From the NCBI GenBank assembly GCA_902581925.1, contig CACHQB010000002.1:1-64000 (forward strand): a stretch of DNA of 64,000 nucleotides, written 5' to 3'. How positions within the stretch are numbered: position 1 is the first letter of the stretch; each line of letters starts with the position of its first letter. Below are positions 57,255 through 64,000 of the stretch, one piece after another. A program made the position numbers and the translations under genes. Origin of the DNA: an uncultured Pelagibacteraceae bacterium. Its GTDB lineage: Bacteria; Pseudomonadota; Alphaproteobacteria; Pelagibacterales; Pelagibacteraceae. The notes beneath the pieces are model-generated. The model did not search any database. It was not told where the DNA came from and was given only the letters and a program-made list of their open reading frames with translations.

Positions 57255-57697
57255 TGAGACATGGTTTGTCAAATAAAAAGTTAAATAGAACATCAGAGCA
57301 CAGAAAAGCTTTACTTAAGAATATGCTTAATTCTTTGATTAAGTATGAGCAGATCAAAACAACTTTGCCAAAAGCTAAATTTTTAAAACCACAAGCAGAT
57401 AAAATAATAACATTAGGTAAAAAAGAAACTTTACAAACAACCAAAGTGTTGGTTTCTAAACTACAAGATATCAATTCAGCTAATAAAGTTAAAAAAACAC
57501 TTTCTAAAAGATATCAGAATAGAAAAGGTGGTTACACAAGAATAATTAAAGCTGGATTTAGATATGGAGATAATGCTCCAATGGCAATAATTGAATTTGT
57601 TGATAGAGACGTTGAAGCCAAAAGAGTTGATAAACCAAAAAAGAACACAACTAAAGAATCTCCTAAAACAGAAGAGAAAAAACAAGCTACAGCTTAA
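57254..57697 (+). CDS. rplQ: 50S ribosomal protein L17
   Basis: 147 residues. [21 protein letters not shown] start and the KRYQNRKGGYTRIIKAGFRYGDNAPMA region near residue 75. A Lys/Thr/Glu-rich C-terminal tail extends it past the ~120 common residues. Last gene of the ribosomal super-cluster. Confidence 0.97.
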   Translation: MRHGLSNKKLNRTSEHRKALLKNMLNSLIKYEQIKTTLPKAKFLKPQADKIITLGKKETLQTTKVLVSKLQDINSANKVKKTLSKRYQNRKGGYTRIIKAGFRYGDNAPMAIIEFVDRDVEAKRVDKPKKNTTKESPKTEEKKQATA

Positions 57698-57707
57698 ATC
57701 TTAAATC

Positions 57708-58625
57708 ATGAAAAAATCTTACATCGTTGATTCAACGTGTAATGGTATGCGTTTGGACAGATGGTTAAGATTAAAAATTGGAAAAATTCCACAAGGACTT
57801 ATTGAAAAATATTTAAGAATAGGAAAAATTAAAATTAACAGAAAGAAAATTAAAAGCTCTTTTAAATTAAAAACGAAAGATGAAATAAATATATTTAAAA
57901 TTGAATTTAAAGAAACAATTCAACAAAATAAAATTAAGTTTTTACCATCAAAAGAAATTGTAAAATCAAATGAAGATCAAATTATTGACAATAATGACAA
58001 GTTTGTTGTTTTAAACAAAGCGTCAGGTATATCAGTGCAAGGTGGAACTAAATCAAAAAAAAATCTAGTTGATATTTTTGCTAAAAGTGAAATTTTTGAA
58101 GGAACAAAACCATATTCTGTTCATAGATTAGATAAAGATACCTCTGGAGTTTTTATTATGGCTAAAAACAGAGAGAGCGCTCAATTGCTTACTTCTTTAT
58201 TTAGATTAAGAAAAGTACATAAAACCTATTTAGCCATATGCCAAGGGGAAATTAATAAAAAATCAGGTATATGGGATGATGATTTAATTAGGTACGACGG
58301 TCAAAAAAAAATAATAGAAAAAGCAAAAACAATTTTTAAAGTTATTGATAAAAATTCTGAAGCAAGTTTATTAGAATTAAAACCTATTACTGGAAGAAAA
58401 CATCAGTTAAGAAAACAATTGTATGCAATTGGAAGTCCTATATTTGGAGATACAAAATATAAATTATCAAATTCCAATAAAGGAATTAATAAAAATTTAA
58501 TGTTACATTCATATCAAATTAAATTTAAAATTAATGATATAAAATATACTTATTCGGCGTTGTTACCTGATTATTTTAAAAAACTTTTAAAATCTAAAAG
58601 ACTTAGATTTTCAAATTTGAAATAA
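57708..58625 (+). CDS. RluA-family 23S rRNA pseudouridine synthase (RluC/RluD-like)
   Basis: 305 residues: an N-terminal S4-like RNA-binding domain (about 12-75) and a pseudouridine synthase domain with the catalytic Asp in [10 protein letters not shown] near residue 140, plus [13 protein letters not shown] near residue 225. The family is certain; the exact target uridines are not (RluC most likely by its domain order). It begins ten bases after rplQ and may be co-transcribed. Its last 23 bases overlap the convergent lipB end. Confidence 0.88.
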   Translation: MKKSYIVDSTCNGMRLDRWLRLKIGKIPQGLIEKYLRIGKIKINRKKIKSSFKLKTKDEINIFKIEFKETIQQNKIKFLPSKEIVKSNEDQIIDNNDKFVVLNKASGISVQGGTKSKKNLVDIFAKSEIFEGTKPYSVHRLDKDTSGVFIMAKNRESAQLLTSLFRLRKVHKTYLAICQGEINKKSGIWDDDLIRYDGQKKIIEKAKTIFKVIDKNSEASLLELKPITGRKHQLRKQLYAIGSPIFGDTKYKLSNSNKGINKNLMLHSYQIKFKINDIKYTYSALLPDYFKKLLKSKRLRFSNLK

Positions 58626-59220
58626 AATTTTTAATTAATATATCACTTAGATTTGAGTAATCCTGATCTAAAATATTTTTTAAATTAGTTACTCCTTTAT
58701 CTGAAATACCACATGGTATAATTTTTTTATAATTTTCTAGATCATTATTTATATTTATTGCAAAACCATGATATGCAATCCATTTGCTAACCCTGATACC
58801 TATTGCTGCAATTTTTTTAATTTCATTATTATATTTATGCCATATACCTATATTATCTTTATCTGGAAAAGTTTCTATTTTATAAAATTTTAAAGTTTGA
58901 ATTATTGTTTTTTCGATAATTGTTATAAATTTTCTTATATCCTTTTTTTTCCTTAAATCTAAAACAAAATAACAAATCAATTGACCAGGCCCATGGTAAG
59001 TAATTTTACCACCTCTATTCGTTTTTAATATTTTAATTGATTTATCAATAATTTCATTTTCTTTATAGGAGGTTCCCGCTGTAAAAATTTCACTATGCTC
59101 CAAAGTCCAAATTAATTCTTGCTCATTGTTTTCATATAAATCCTTTAATCTGGACTCCAATATACTTATAGCATCAAAATAATTTACTGGTTTTATTGAC
59201 TTTTTGATCTCTATGTTCAT
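58603..59220 (-). CDS. lipB: Lipoyl(octanoyl) transferase LipB
   Basis: Transfers octanoate from acyl carrier protein to lipoyl domains. Motifs: [20 protein letters not shown] near residue 73, the catalytic Lys and the motif [17 protein letters not shown], and the Cys region [14 protein letters not shown] near residue 170. 205 residues is usual. It is convergent with the pseudouridine synthase gene, the two overlapping by 23 bases, and divergent from mgtE. Confidence 0.95.
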   Translation of the reverse strand: MNIEIKKSIKPVNYFDAISILESRLKDLYENNEQELIWTLEHSEIFTAGTSYKENEIIDKSIKILKTNRGGKITYHGPGQLICYFVLDLRKKKDIRKFITIIEKTIIQTLKFYKIETFPDKDNIGIWHKYNNEIKKIAAIGIRVSKWIAYHGFAININNDLENYKKIIPCGISDKGVTNLKNILDQDYSNLSDILIKNFISNLKI

Positions 59221-59281
59221 TTATAATTTGTATTATCTTTATTATGTATTAATAGTGCAAATCTAAATTATAGGTAGATTT

Positions 59282-60655
59282 ATGTCTTTAACTAAAAAAA
59301 CTAAAGATAAGAAAGTAAACTTTGAGTTTAATAAAGAATATATAAGAGTTGTTACTAGTAAAATAGCTAATAATGACGCTCAATTTATTACCAATTCTTT
59401 TAATGAAATGCACCCCGCTGATGCTGCGGATATTATCGAGCACCTAAGTGAAGGGGATAGAGAAAGTTTAATTAAATTAAATAATTTTAATATTGATCCG
59501 GATGTTTTTGTTGAACTAAATGAATCTATTCAATCGGAAATTATTACTTATTTATCCTCAGACTCTATAGTTAGTATTTTAAAGGGTCTCGAGTCAGACG
59601 ATGCAATATCTATATTAGAAAATGTTCCTGAAGAGGATAAAAATGCAATTCTTAGCTCTTTGCCTCCAAAAGATAGATTTGCTCTACTAGAAAGCTTAAG
59701 TTATCCAGAGGATACTGCCGCCAGACTTATGCAGCGTGAGTTTACTGCTATACCAAGTAATTGGTCTGTTGGTCAAACAATTGACTATTTAAGAGAAAAT
59801 AAAGATCTACCAGAGGAATTTTTAGAAATTTTTATTGTTAATGAGGATTTTAAACCAATAGGTACTGTTCCTTCATCTAGAGTTTTAACAACACCACGTG
59901 ATACTAAAATGGCAACAATTATGTCGGAGTCTCAATTATTAATCCCTGTTGAAATGGATAAAGAGGAAGTTGCTAACTTATTTGAAAATTACAATTTAAA
60001 TTCCGCCGCTGTTGTAGACAAAAACAATAAATTAGTTGGCATGATCATGAATGATGACGTTTTAACGGTCTTGAAAGAGGAAGCAGAGGAAGATGCTTTA
60101 AGATTAGCTGGGGTAGGAGATGAAGAAATTACTGATGGAGTTGTAAAAAAAACTAAGAGAAGATTTAATTGGCTTTTACTTAATTTGTTTACTGCATTTT
60201 TAGCCACATGGTGCATAAGTTTATTTGGAGCAACAATTGAACAAATGGTAGTATTAGCATTCTTAATGCCTATTGTAGCTTCAATGGGAGGGAATGCTGG
60301 AATGCAAACACTTGCGGTTACAGTAAGAACTATAGCTACAAATGATTTAACTCAAAATAATTTCTCATCAAATGTATTTAAAGAATTTTCTATTGGTATT
60401 CTAAATGGAATTATATTTGCAGTTATAAGTGCTTTAATTGTTCATATATGGTTTCAAGATAGTATCCTTTCATTGATTATAGCAATATCAATGGTACTAA
60501 CAATGATCATAGCTGGATTATTTGGTATATTAGTTCCTTTTACACTAAAAAAAATGAATATTGACCCAGCGATAGCTTCAAGCGTTTTTGTGACAACAAT
60601 TACAGATGTAATAGGTTTTGTTTCTTTTTTAGGTGTAGGAGCATATTTTTTATAA
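59282..60655 (+). CDS. mgtE: Magnesium transporter MgtE
   Basis: 457 residues. Cytosolic MgtE_N superhelical domain (about 20-140, repeats such as HPADAADIIEHL), a tandem CBS region (140-265, with TDVGFV-like sites replaced by MNDDVLTVLKEE), and a C-terminal channel of five membrane segments with SMGGNAGMQTLAV in the pore region near 335. Mg2+ binding to the N and CBS domains closes the channel. ATG preceded by AGG. The 61-base divergent gap with lipB has no riboswitch-sized leader. Confidence 0.95.
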   Translation: MSLTKKTKDKKVNFEFNKEYIRVVTSKIANNDAQFITNSFNEMHPADAADIIEHLSEGDRESLIKLNNFNIDPDVFVELNESIQSEIITYLSSDSIVSILKGLESDDAISILENVPEEDKNAILSSLPPKDRFALLESLSYPEDTAARLMQREFTAIPSNWSVGQTIDYLRENKDLPEEFLEIFIVNEDFKPIGTVPSSRVLTTPRDTKMATIMSESQLLIPVEMDKEEVANLFENYNLNSAAVVDKNNKLVGMIMNDDVLTVLKEEAEEDALRLAGVGDEEITDGVVKKTKRRFNWLLLNLFTAFLATWCISLFGATIEQMVVLAFLMPIVASMGGNAGMQTLAVTVRTIATNDLTQNNFSSNVFKEFSIGILNGIIFAVISALIVHIWFQDSILSLIIAISMVLTMIIAGLFGILVPFTLKKMNIDPAIASSVFVTTITDVIGFVSFLGVGAYFL

Positions 60656-60657
60656 TA

Positions 60658-61473
60658 TTATAGATTATCAATCAATCTGACATTTTTTAAATAATAAGCA
60701 ATAAATAATCTTGAATTTTTCTTTGTAGTTGAAATTTTTAAATTATTTAAATTTCTTAGCTCTAAATAATCAATTTTAATTTTAAAGTTATTTTTTAACT
60801 CTTTTTTTTGTAGATTTAAAAATCTAGAAATATTTTTTTTATTTTTAATATTTTTTTTAATACACACTAGTTTTTCATAAATTTTTGCTGCAATGAATAA
60901 ATTAGATTTATCTAATAAAATGTTTCTTGATGAAAGAGCTACATTATTACTGTCACGAATTGTTTTACAAGGAATTACCTTAGTTTTATAAATTCGTTCT
61001 AATTTCTTTTTTACCAAATATAATTGTTGAAAATCTTTTTCTCCCATAAATATCTTTTGAGGATTTATAATTTTTGTTAGTTTTTGCATCACATCTAAAA
61101 CACCTTCAAAATGACCTTTTCTAAATTTAGCACACAAAATATTATCTTTTTTAAGTAATGTAATTTTTGATTTTTTTTTATTTTTGTATATGTCTTTAAA
61201 TTTAGGAAGATAAACAAAATCAACTTTTTTGCTTTGTTTAAGAATTTTTAAATCTTTTTTGATATTTCGCGGATATGATTTTAAATCTTTTTTGTTGTTA
61301 AATTGTTTTGGATTAACAAAAATACTTACAATTGTTTTTTTACAAAGTTTATTTGATTTATTTATCAGTGATAAATGACCTTTATGTATTCCCCCCATAG
61401 TAGGAACAAAGCCCACGTCATTAAATTGCCTTAATGATTCAATTAATGATGTATTGTTTAATAAAATTTTCAT
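60658..61473 (-). CDS. panC: Pantothenate synthetase
   Basis: Condenses pantoate with beta-alanine. The start is taken at the ATG at 61473 (MKILLNNTSL), giving 271 residues; an upstream in-frame ATG at 61503 would add ten residues lacking homology and would lie only five bases from divergent galU. PTMGGIHKGHLSLI holds the HxGH site, IFVNPKQFN and GEKDFQQL follow, and NNVALSSRNILL is the KMSKS-like loop. The Lys-rich C-terminal half is divergent. panB is not in this window. Confidence 0.93.
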   Translation of the reverse strand: MKILLNNTSLIESLRQFNDVGFVPTMGGIHKGHLSLINKSNKLCKKTIVSIFVNPKQFNNKKDLKSYPRNIKKDLKILKQSKKVDFVYLPKFKDIYKNKKKSKITLLKKDNILCAKFRKGHFEGVLDVMQKLTKIINPQKIFMGEKDFQQLYLVKKKLERIYKTKVIPCKTIRDSNNVALSSRNILLDKSNLFIAAKIYEKLVCIKKNIKNKKNISRFLNLQKKELKNNFKIKIDYLELRNLNNLKISTTKKNSRLFIAYYLKNVRLIDNL

Positions 61474-61507
61474 TTGTATAAGAATATTTAATAAGTAAAA
61501 CATTTAA

Positions 61508-62323
61508 ATGATTAAACAAGCAATTATTCCTTTAGCTGGACTCGGTACTCGATTACTACCTTTAACAAGTGTTTTTGCTAAAGAGCTTCTACCCATTAAT
61601 GGAAGACCAGGAATCGAATATATTCTTGACGAATGCATCGAGGCAGGTATTAAAGAGATTATATTTATTATCTCCACTAAAAAATTAATGATTAAAAAAT
61701 ATTTTTATTGTGATCAGTTTTATAAAAATATTTTAAAAAAAAAGAAAGATTTAAGAATAAATAATGAATATAAAAAGATACTTAAATATAAAAATAAAAT
61801 TAAATTTGTATTTCAGAACATTCCAAAGGGAACAGGTGATGCTGTTCTTAAAACTCAAAAATATATTAAAAGTAATTATTTCTTAATGTTATTACCTGAT
61901 GATTTAATAATAAAAAAAAATTGTTCTAAGTCAATGATCAAAGTTCATAAAAAATATCATGCCTCTGTTATGGCATCTATGAAAGTAAAAAAAAACAATG
62001 TTTCAAGATGGGGGATATATAAAATTAATAAAAAATTAAATAAAAGAAATTATGTAATTGATAGCGTTGTTGAAAAACCATCTGTAAAAAAAGCTCCATC
62101 TAAATATGCTGTCATTGGAAGATATATATTGCCGCGAACAATTTTCAAAAAAATTAAATCTCTTAAACCAGTCAAAGGTAAAGAGATACATATTACTGAT
62201 GCAATACAGCTATTAATAAATGATAAAGAAAAATTTGTAGCTCATAATTTTGAAGGTAAATATCTTGATTGTGGAACAATGAGAGGCTACGTAAACTCCT
62301 CAAAACAAATAGGAAAAATATGA
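61508..62323 (+). CDS. galU: UTP--glucose-1-phosphate uridylyltransferase
   Basis: Makes UDP-glucose. The N-terminal nucleotide-binding motif IPLAGLGTRLLPLTSVFAKE is at residues 7-26, GTGDAVLKT near residue 115, LLPDDLII near residue 130, and VEKPSVKKAPSKYAVIGRY near residue 195. 271 residues, slightly short. The stop overlaps the ugd start (ATGA), so galU and ugd form a UDP-glucose to UDP-glucuronate pair for envelope sugars. Confidence 0.95.
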   Translation: MIKQAIIPLAGLGTRLLPLTSVFAKELLPINGRPGIEYILDECIEAGIKEIIFIISTKKLMIKKYFYCDQFYKNILKKKKDLRINNEYKKILKYKNKIKFVFQNIPKGTGDAVLKTQKYIKSNYFLMLLPDDLIIKKNCSKSMIKVHKKYHASVMASMKVKKNNVSRWGIYKINKKLNKRNYVIDSVVEKPSVKKAPSKYAVIGRYILPRTIFKKIKSLKPVKGKEIHITDAIQLLINDKEKFVAHNFEGKYLDCGTMRGYVNSSKQIGKI

Positions 62324-63618
62324 AATTGTGTATGATTGGCACTGGTTATGTCGGCTTAGTTAGTGGAGTCTGTTTTTCTGACTTAGGTAATGATGTAATA
62401 TGTGTTGATAAAGACATTAAAAAAATTAACAATTTAAAAAAAGGTATTATTCCTATTTATGAACCAGGTTTAGAAGAATTAGTTTTAAAAAATTATAAGA
62501 ATAAAAGACTGAATTTTTCAACAAATTTAAAAGAATCGGTGAAAAAATCAGATATTGTTTTTATATGCGTAGGTACACCAACCAAAAAAAATAGTAATAA
62601 TGCTGATTTAAGTCAAGTATATGTTGTGGCAAAAGAAATATCCAAATCCATTAAAAAATTTAAAATTATAATTAATAAGTCCACAGTGCCTGTAACAACA
62701 GGTGATGAACTTGAAAAAATTATATCTAAAAAAGTTAATAAAAAACTCTTTTCCGTAGTGTCTAATCCTGAATTTTTAAGAGAAGGTGATGCTATTAGAG
62801 ATTTTATTTATCCAGATAGAGTGGTAGTTGGATCAAATGATAGTAGGTCTCATAGAATATTAAAAAGTTTATATTCACCATTAATTTCAAAAGGTGCTAA
62901 TTTTGTTTCTACAAAAAGAAGAGCGGCTGAATTAATAAAATATGCTTCGAATGCTTTTTTAGCAACAAAGATTACCTTCATAAATGAAATAGCAAATTTA
63001 TGCGAAAAAACTGGTATAGATATTGAGGATATCTCAATAGGAATTGGACTTGATAAAAGAATTGGTAGTAGATTTTTAAGAGCTGGACCTGCATTTGGAG
63101 GATCATGTTTTCCGAAAGATACTAAAGCTTTAATTTCAACTGCTGATAAATTCAAAACTAATTTATCTGTCGTAAAAAGCGTTGTCAGATCTAATGATTT
63201 AAGATCTAATTTATTATCCAAAAGAGTTAGTCTTATTTTGAAAAATAAAATTAAAAATAAAGTTGTATCTTTTTTAGGTGTAACTTTTAAAGCAAATACC
63301 GATGATATGAGAGACTCATCTAGCTTAAAATTAATCCCGTTCTTATCAAAAAAAGGTGCAAAAATTAAATATTATGATCCTACTGGATCAAAAAAAGAAT
63401 TTAAAAAATTAAAAAATGTTGAATTTTCTAATTCAATACAGGAATCAGTCAAAGGAGCAGATATTGTAATTATACATACGGAATGGAATGATTTTAAATC
63501 AATTAATTTCAAAAAATTTTCAAAAAATAAAAAACTTATTATTTACGATATGAGAAATATTTATTCACCAAATAAAATTAACAAACTTGGCTTAAAATAT
63601 TTTGGTATTGGAAGATAA
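62320..63618 (+). CDS. ugd: UDP-glucose 6-dehydrogenase
   Basis: Oxidises UDP-glucose to UDP-glucuronate with NAD. The start ATG at 62320 gives MKLCMIGTGYVGLVSGVCFS, the Rossmann NAD motif; a more upstream reading from 62269 is inside galU and rejected. FICVGTPT near residue 80, GPAFGGSCFPKDTKAL near residue 255 with the catalytic Cys, and a second Rossmann domain (VSFLGVTFKANTDDMRDSS) are present. 432 residues, normal. The product could feed the glycan genes at 17-22 kb. Confidence 0.96.
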   Translation: MKLCMIGTGYVGLVSGVCFSDLGNDVICVDKDIKKINNLKKGIIPIYEPGLEELVLKNYKNKRLNFSTNLKESVKKSDIVFICVGTPTKKNSNNADLSQVYVVAKEISKSIKKFKIIINKSTVPVTTGDELEKIISKKVNKKLFSVVSNPEFLREGDAIRDFIYPDRVVVGSNDSRSHRILKSLYSPLISKGANFVSTKRRAAELIKYASNAFLATKITFINEIANLCEKTGIDIEDISIGIGLDKRIGSRFLRAGPAFGGSCFPKDTKALISTADKFKTNLSVVKSVVRSNDLRSNLLSKRVSLILKNKIKNKVVSFLGVTFKANTDDMRDSSSLKLIPFLSKKGAKIKYYDPTGSKKEFKKLKNVEFSNSIQESVKGADIVIIHTEWNDFKSINFKKFSKNKKLIIYDMRNIYSPNKINKLGLKYFGIGR

Positions 63619-63619
63619 T

Positions 63620-64000
63620 TTAATATAATTCGAAAATTGCATCAACTTCAACAGAAACACCAAGCGGCAAGCTATTTGTACTTACTGCAGCTCTAGTGTG
63701 CATTCCTGCTTCACCAAAAATTGAAGCTATTAAATCAGAAGCACCATTAATTACTTTTGGTTGGTCTGTAAAATTATCATTTGAATTAACAAAACCTGTT
63801 AATTTTACGCACGATTTAATTTTAGAAAGATCTCCATCACAAGCTACTTTTGCTTGAGCTATTATACTTAAACCACATCTTTCTGCTGCTTTATAACCTT
63901 CTTCAACCGATAAATCTTTTCCAATTTTTCCTTTTATTAGTTCATTATTTTCTGAAATAGAAATTTGTCCAGAAATATAAAGTAAATTTCCAATAATTTT
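63620..64000 (-). CDS. RidA family (YjgF/YER057c/UK114) protein, 5' end outside window
   Basis: 127 codons are visible on the minus strand with the stop at 63620-63622; the start lies beyond 64000. Read backwards it gives LYISGQIS, GYKAAERCGLSIIAQAK, VKLTGFVNS and the C-terminal HTRAAVSTNSLPLGVSVEVDAIFEL. The Arg of HTRAA and the Glu near the end are the imine-hydrolase residues of RidA. The family deaminates reactive enamine/imine intermediates; the VKLTGFVNS form suggests a Rid subgroup other than archetypal RidA. Confidence 0.9.
   Translation of the reverse strand, partial: KIIGNLLYISGQISISENNELIKGKIGKDLSVEEGYKAAERCGLSIIAQAKVACDGDLSKIKSCVKLTGFVNSNDNFTDQPKVINGASDLIASIFGEAGMHTRAAVSTNSLPLGVSVEVDAIFELY

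Noticed and set aside
59221-59281. Magnesium riboswitch ahead of mgtE
   Set aside because: The divergent gap with lipB is only 61 bases and shows no structured leader; an M-box or ykoK-type element would need far more.
62269-62319. Earlier ugd start
   Set aside because: It would overlap galU by 55 bases and place residues before the Rossmann motif that other UDP-glucose dehydrogenases lack; the ATG at 62320 is standard.

Overview
This window looks like a streamlined marine alphaproteobacterium, most likely SAR11 (Pelagibacterales). The DNA is very AT-rich, neighbouring genes overlap by 1-4 bases or sit a few bases apart, and the protein set is alphaproteobacterial: PurS/PurQ/PurL split FGAM synthase, class II DAHP synthase, a monothiol glutaredoxin-BolA pair, and a short adenylate kinase in the secY-rpsM interval. 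The taxon is an inference from these traits.

Layout. 1-8.7 kb (+): the 3' part of glmS, DAHP synthase, nadE, cysS, citramalate synthase, a DUF1989 protein, a TrmJ-like methyltransferase and rpsD. 8.7-16.0 kb (-): one tight nine-gene run, sfsA-map-purB-purC-purS-purQ-purL-bolA-grxD. 16.0-22.7 kb (+): a CinA-like domain protein and a gamma-glutamylcyclotransferase-like protein, then a probable envelope or glycan cluster: a small secreted protein, a sulfatase-fold membrane protein, a kinase-like/methyltransferase fusion, an oxidoreductase with a SAF domain and an SGNH hydrolase. 22.7-27.2 kb: the unusual part, described below. 27.2-29.3 kb: nadK, a 45-residue ORF, tRNA-Thr, rlmB, tRNA-Tyr and tRNA-Gly. 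29.3-57.7 kb (+): an almost uninterrupted transcription/translation super-cluster, tuf-trpT-secE-nusG-rplKAJL-rpoBC-rpsLG-fusA, then the S10, spc and alpha operons through rplQ. 57.7-64.0 kb: an RluA-family pseudouridine synthase, lipB, mgtE, panC, galU, ugd and a RidA-family gene cut by the window end.

The region to look at is 22,795-27,164. A 110-bp block, consisting of the tRNA-Leu(UAA) promoter plus the first 39 nt of the tRNA up to the anticodon loop, occurs three times in direct orientation. Only the last copy continues into a full tRNA. Between the copies lie two small units, 2,963 bp and 1,250 bp, which I call E1 and E2. Each starts exactly at the anticodon loop, has a left arm of the same length and layout, carries its own cargo, and ends with a right arm followed by a fresh promoter and 5' tRNA half. 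The arms keep their geometry base for base: the decamer AGAGAGATAA lies 185 nt after each truncated tRNA start and 82 nt before the next tRNA start. The short repeats next to it differ between E1 (CTATTACA) and E2 (CTCGGAA), yet match between the two ends of the same element. No recombinase gene is visible in the window. I read this as a tandem array of integrase-less elements inserted in the anticodon loop of tRNA-Leu. They restore the 5' half and promoter of the tRNA, the reverse of the usual 3'-half restoration, and leave the older tRNA promoter pointing into the cargo.

Cargo: E1 encodes two secreted proteins, one with nine 44-residue tandem repeats; E2 encodes three overlapping small membrane proteins. 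None has a function I recognise.
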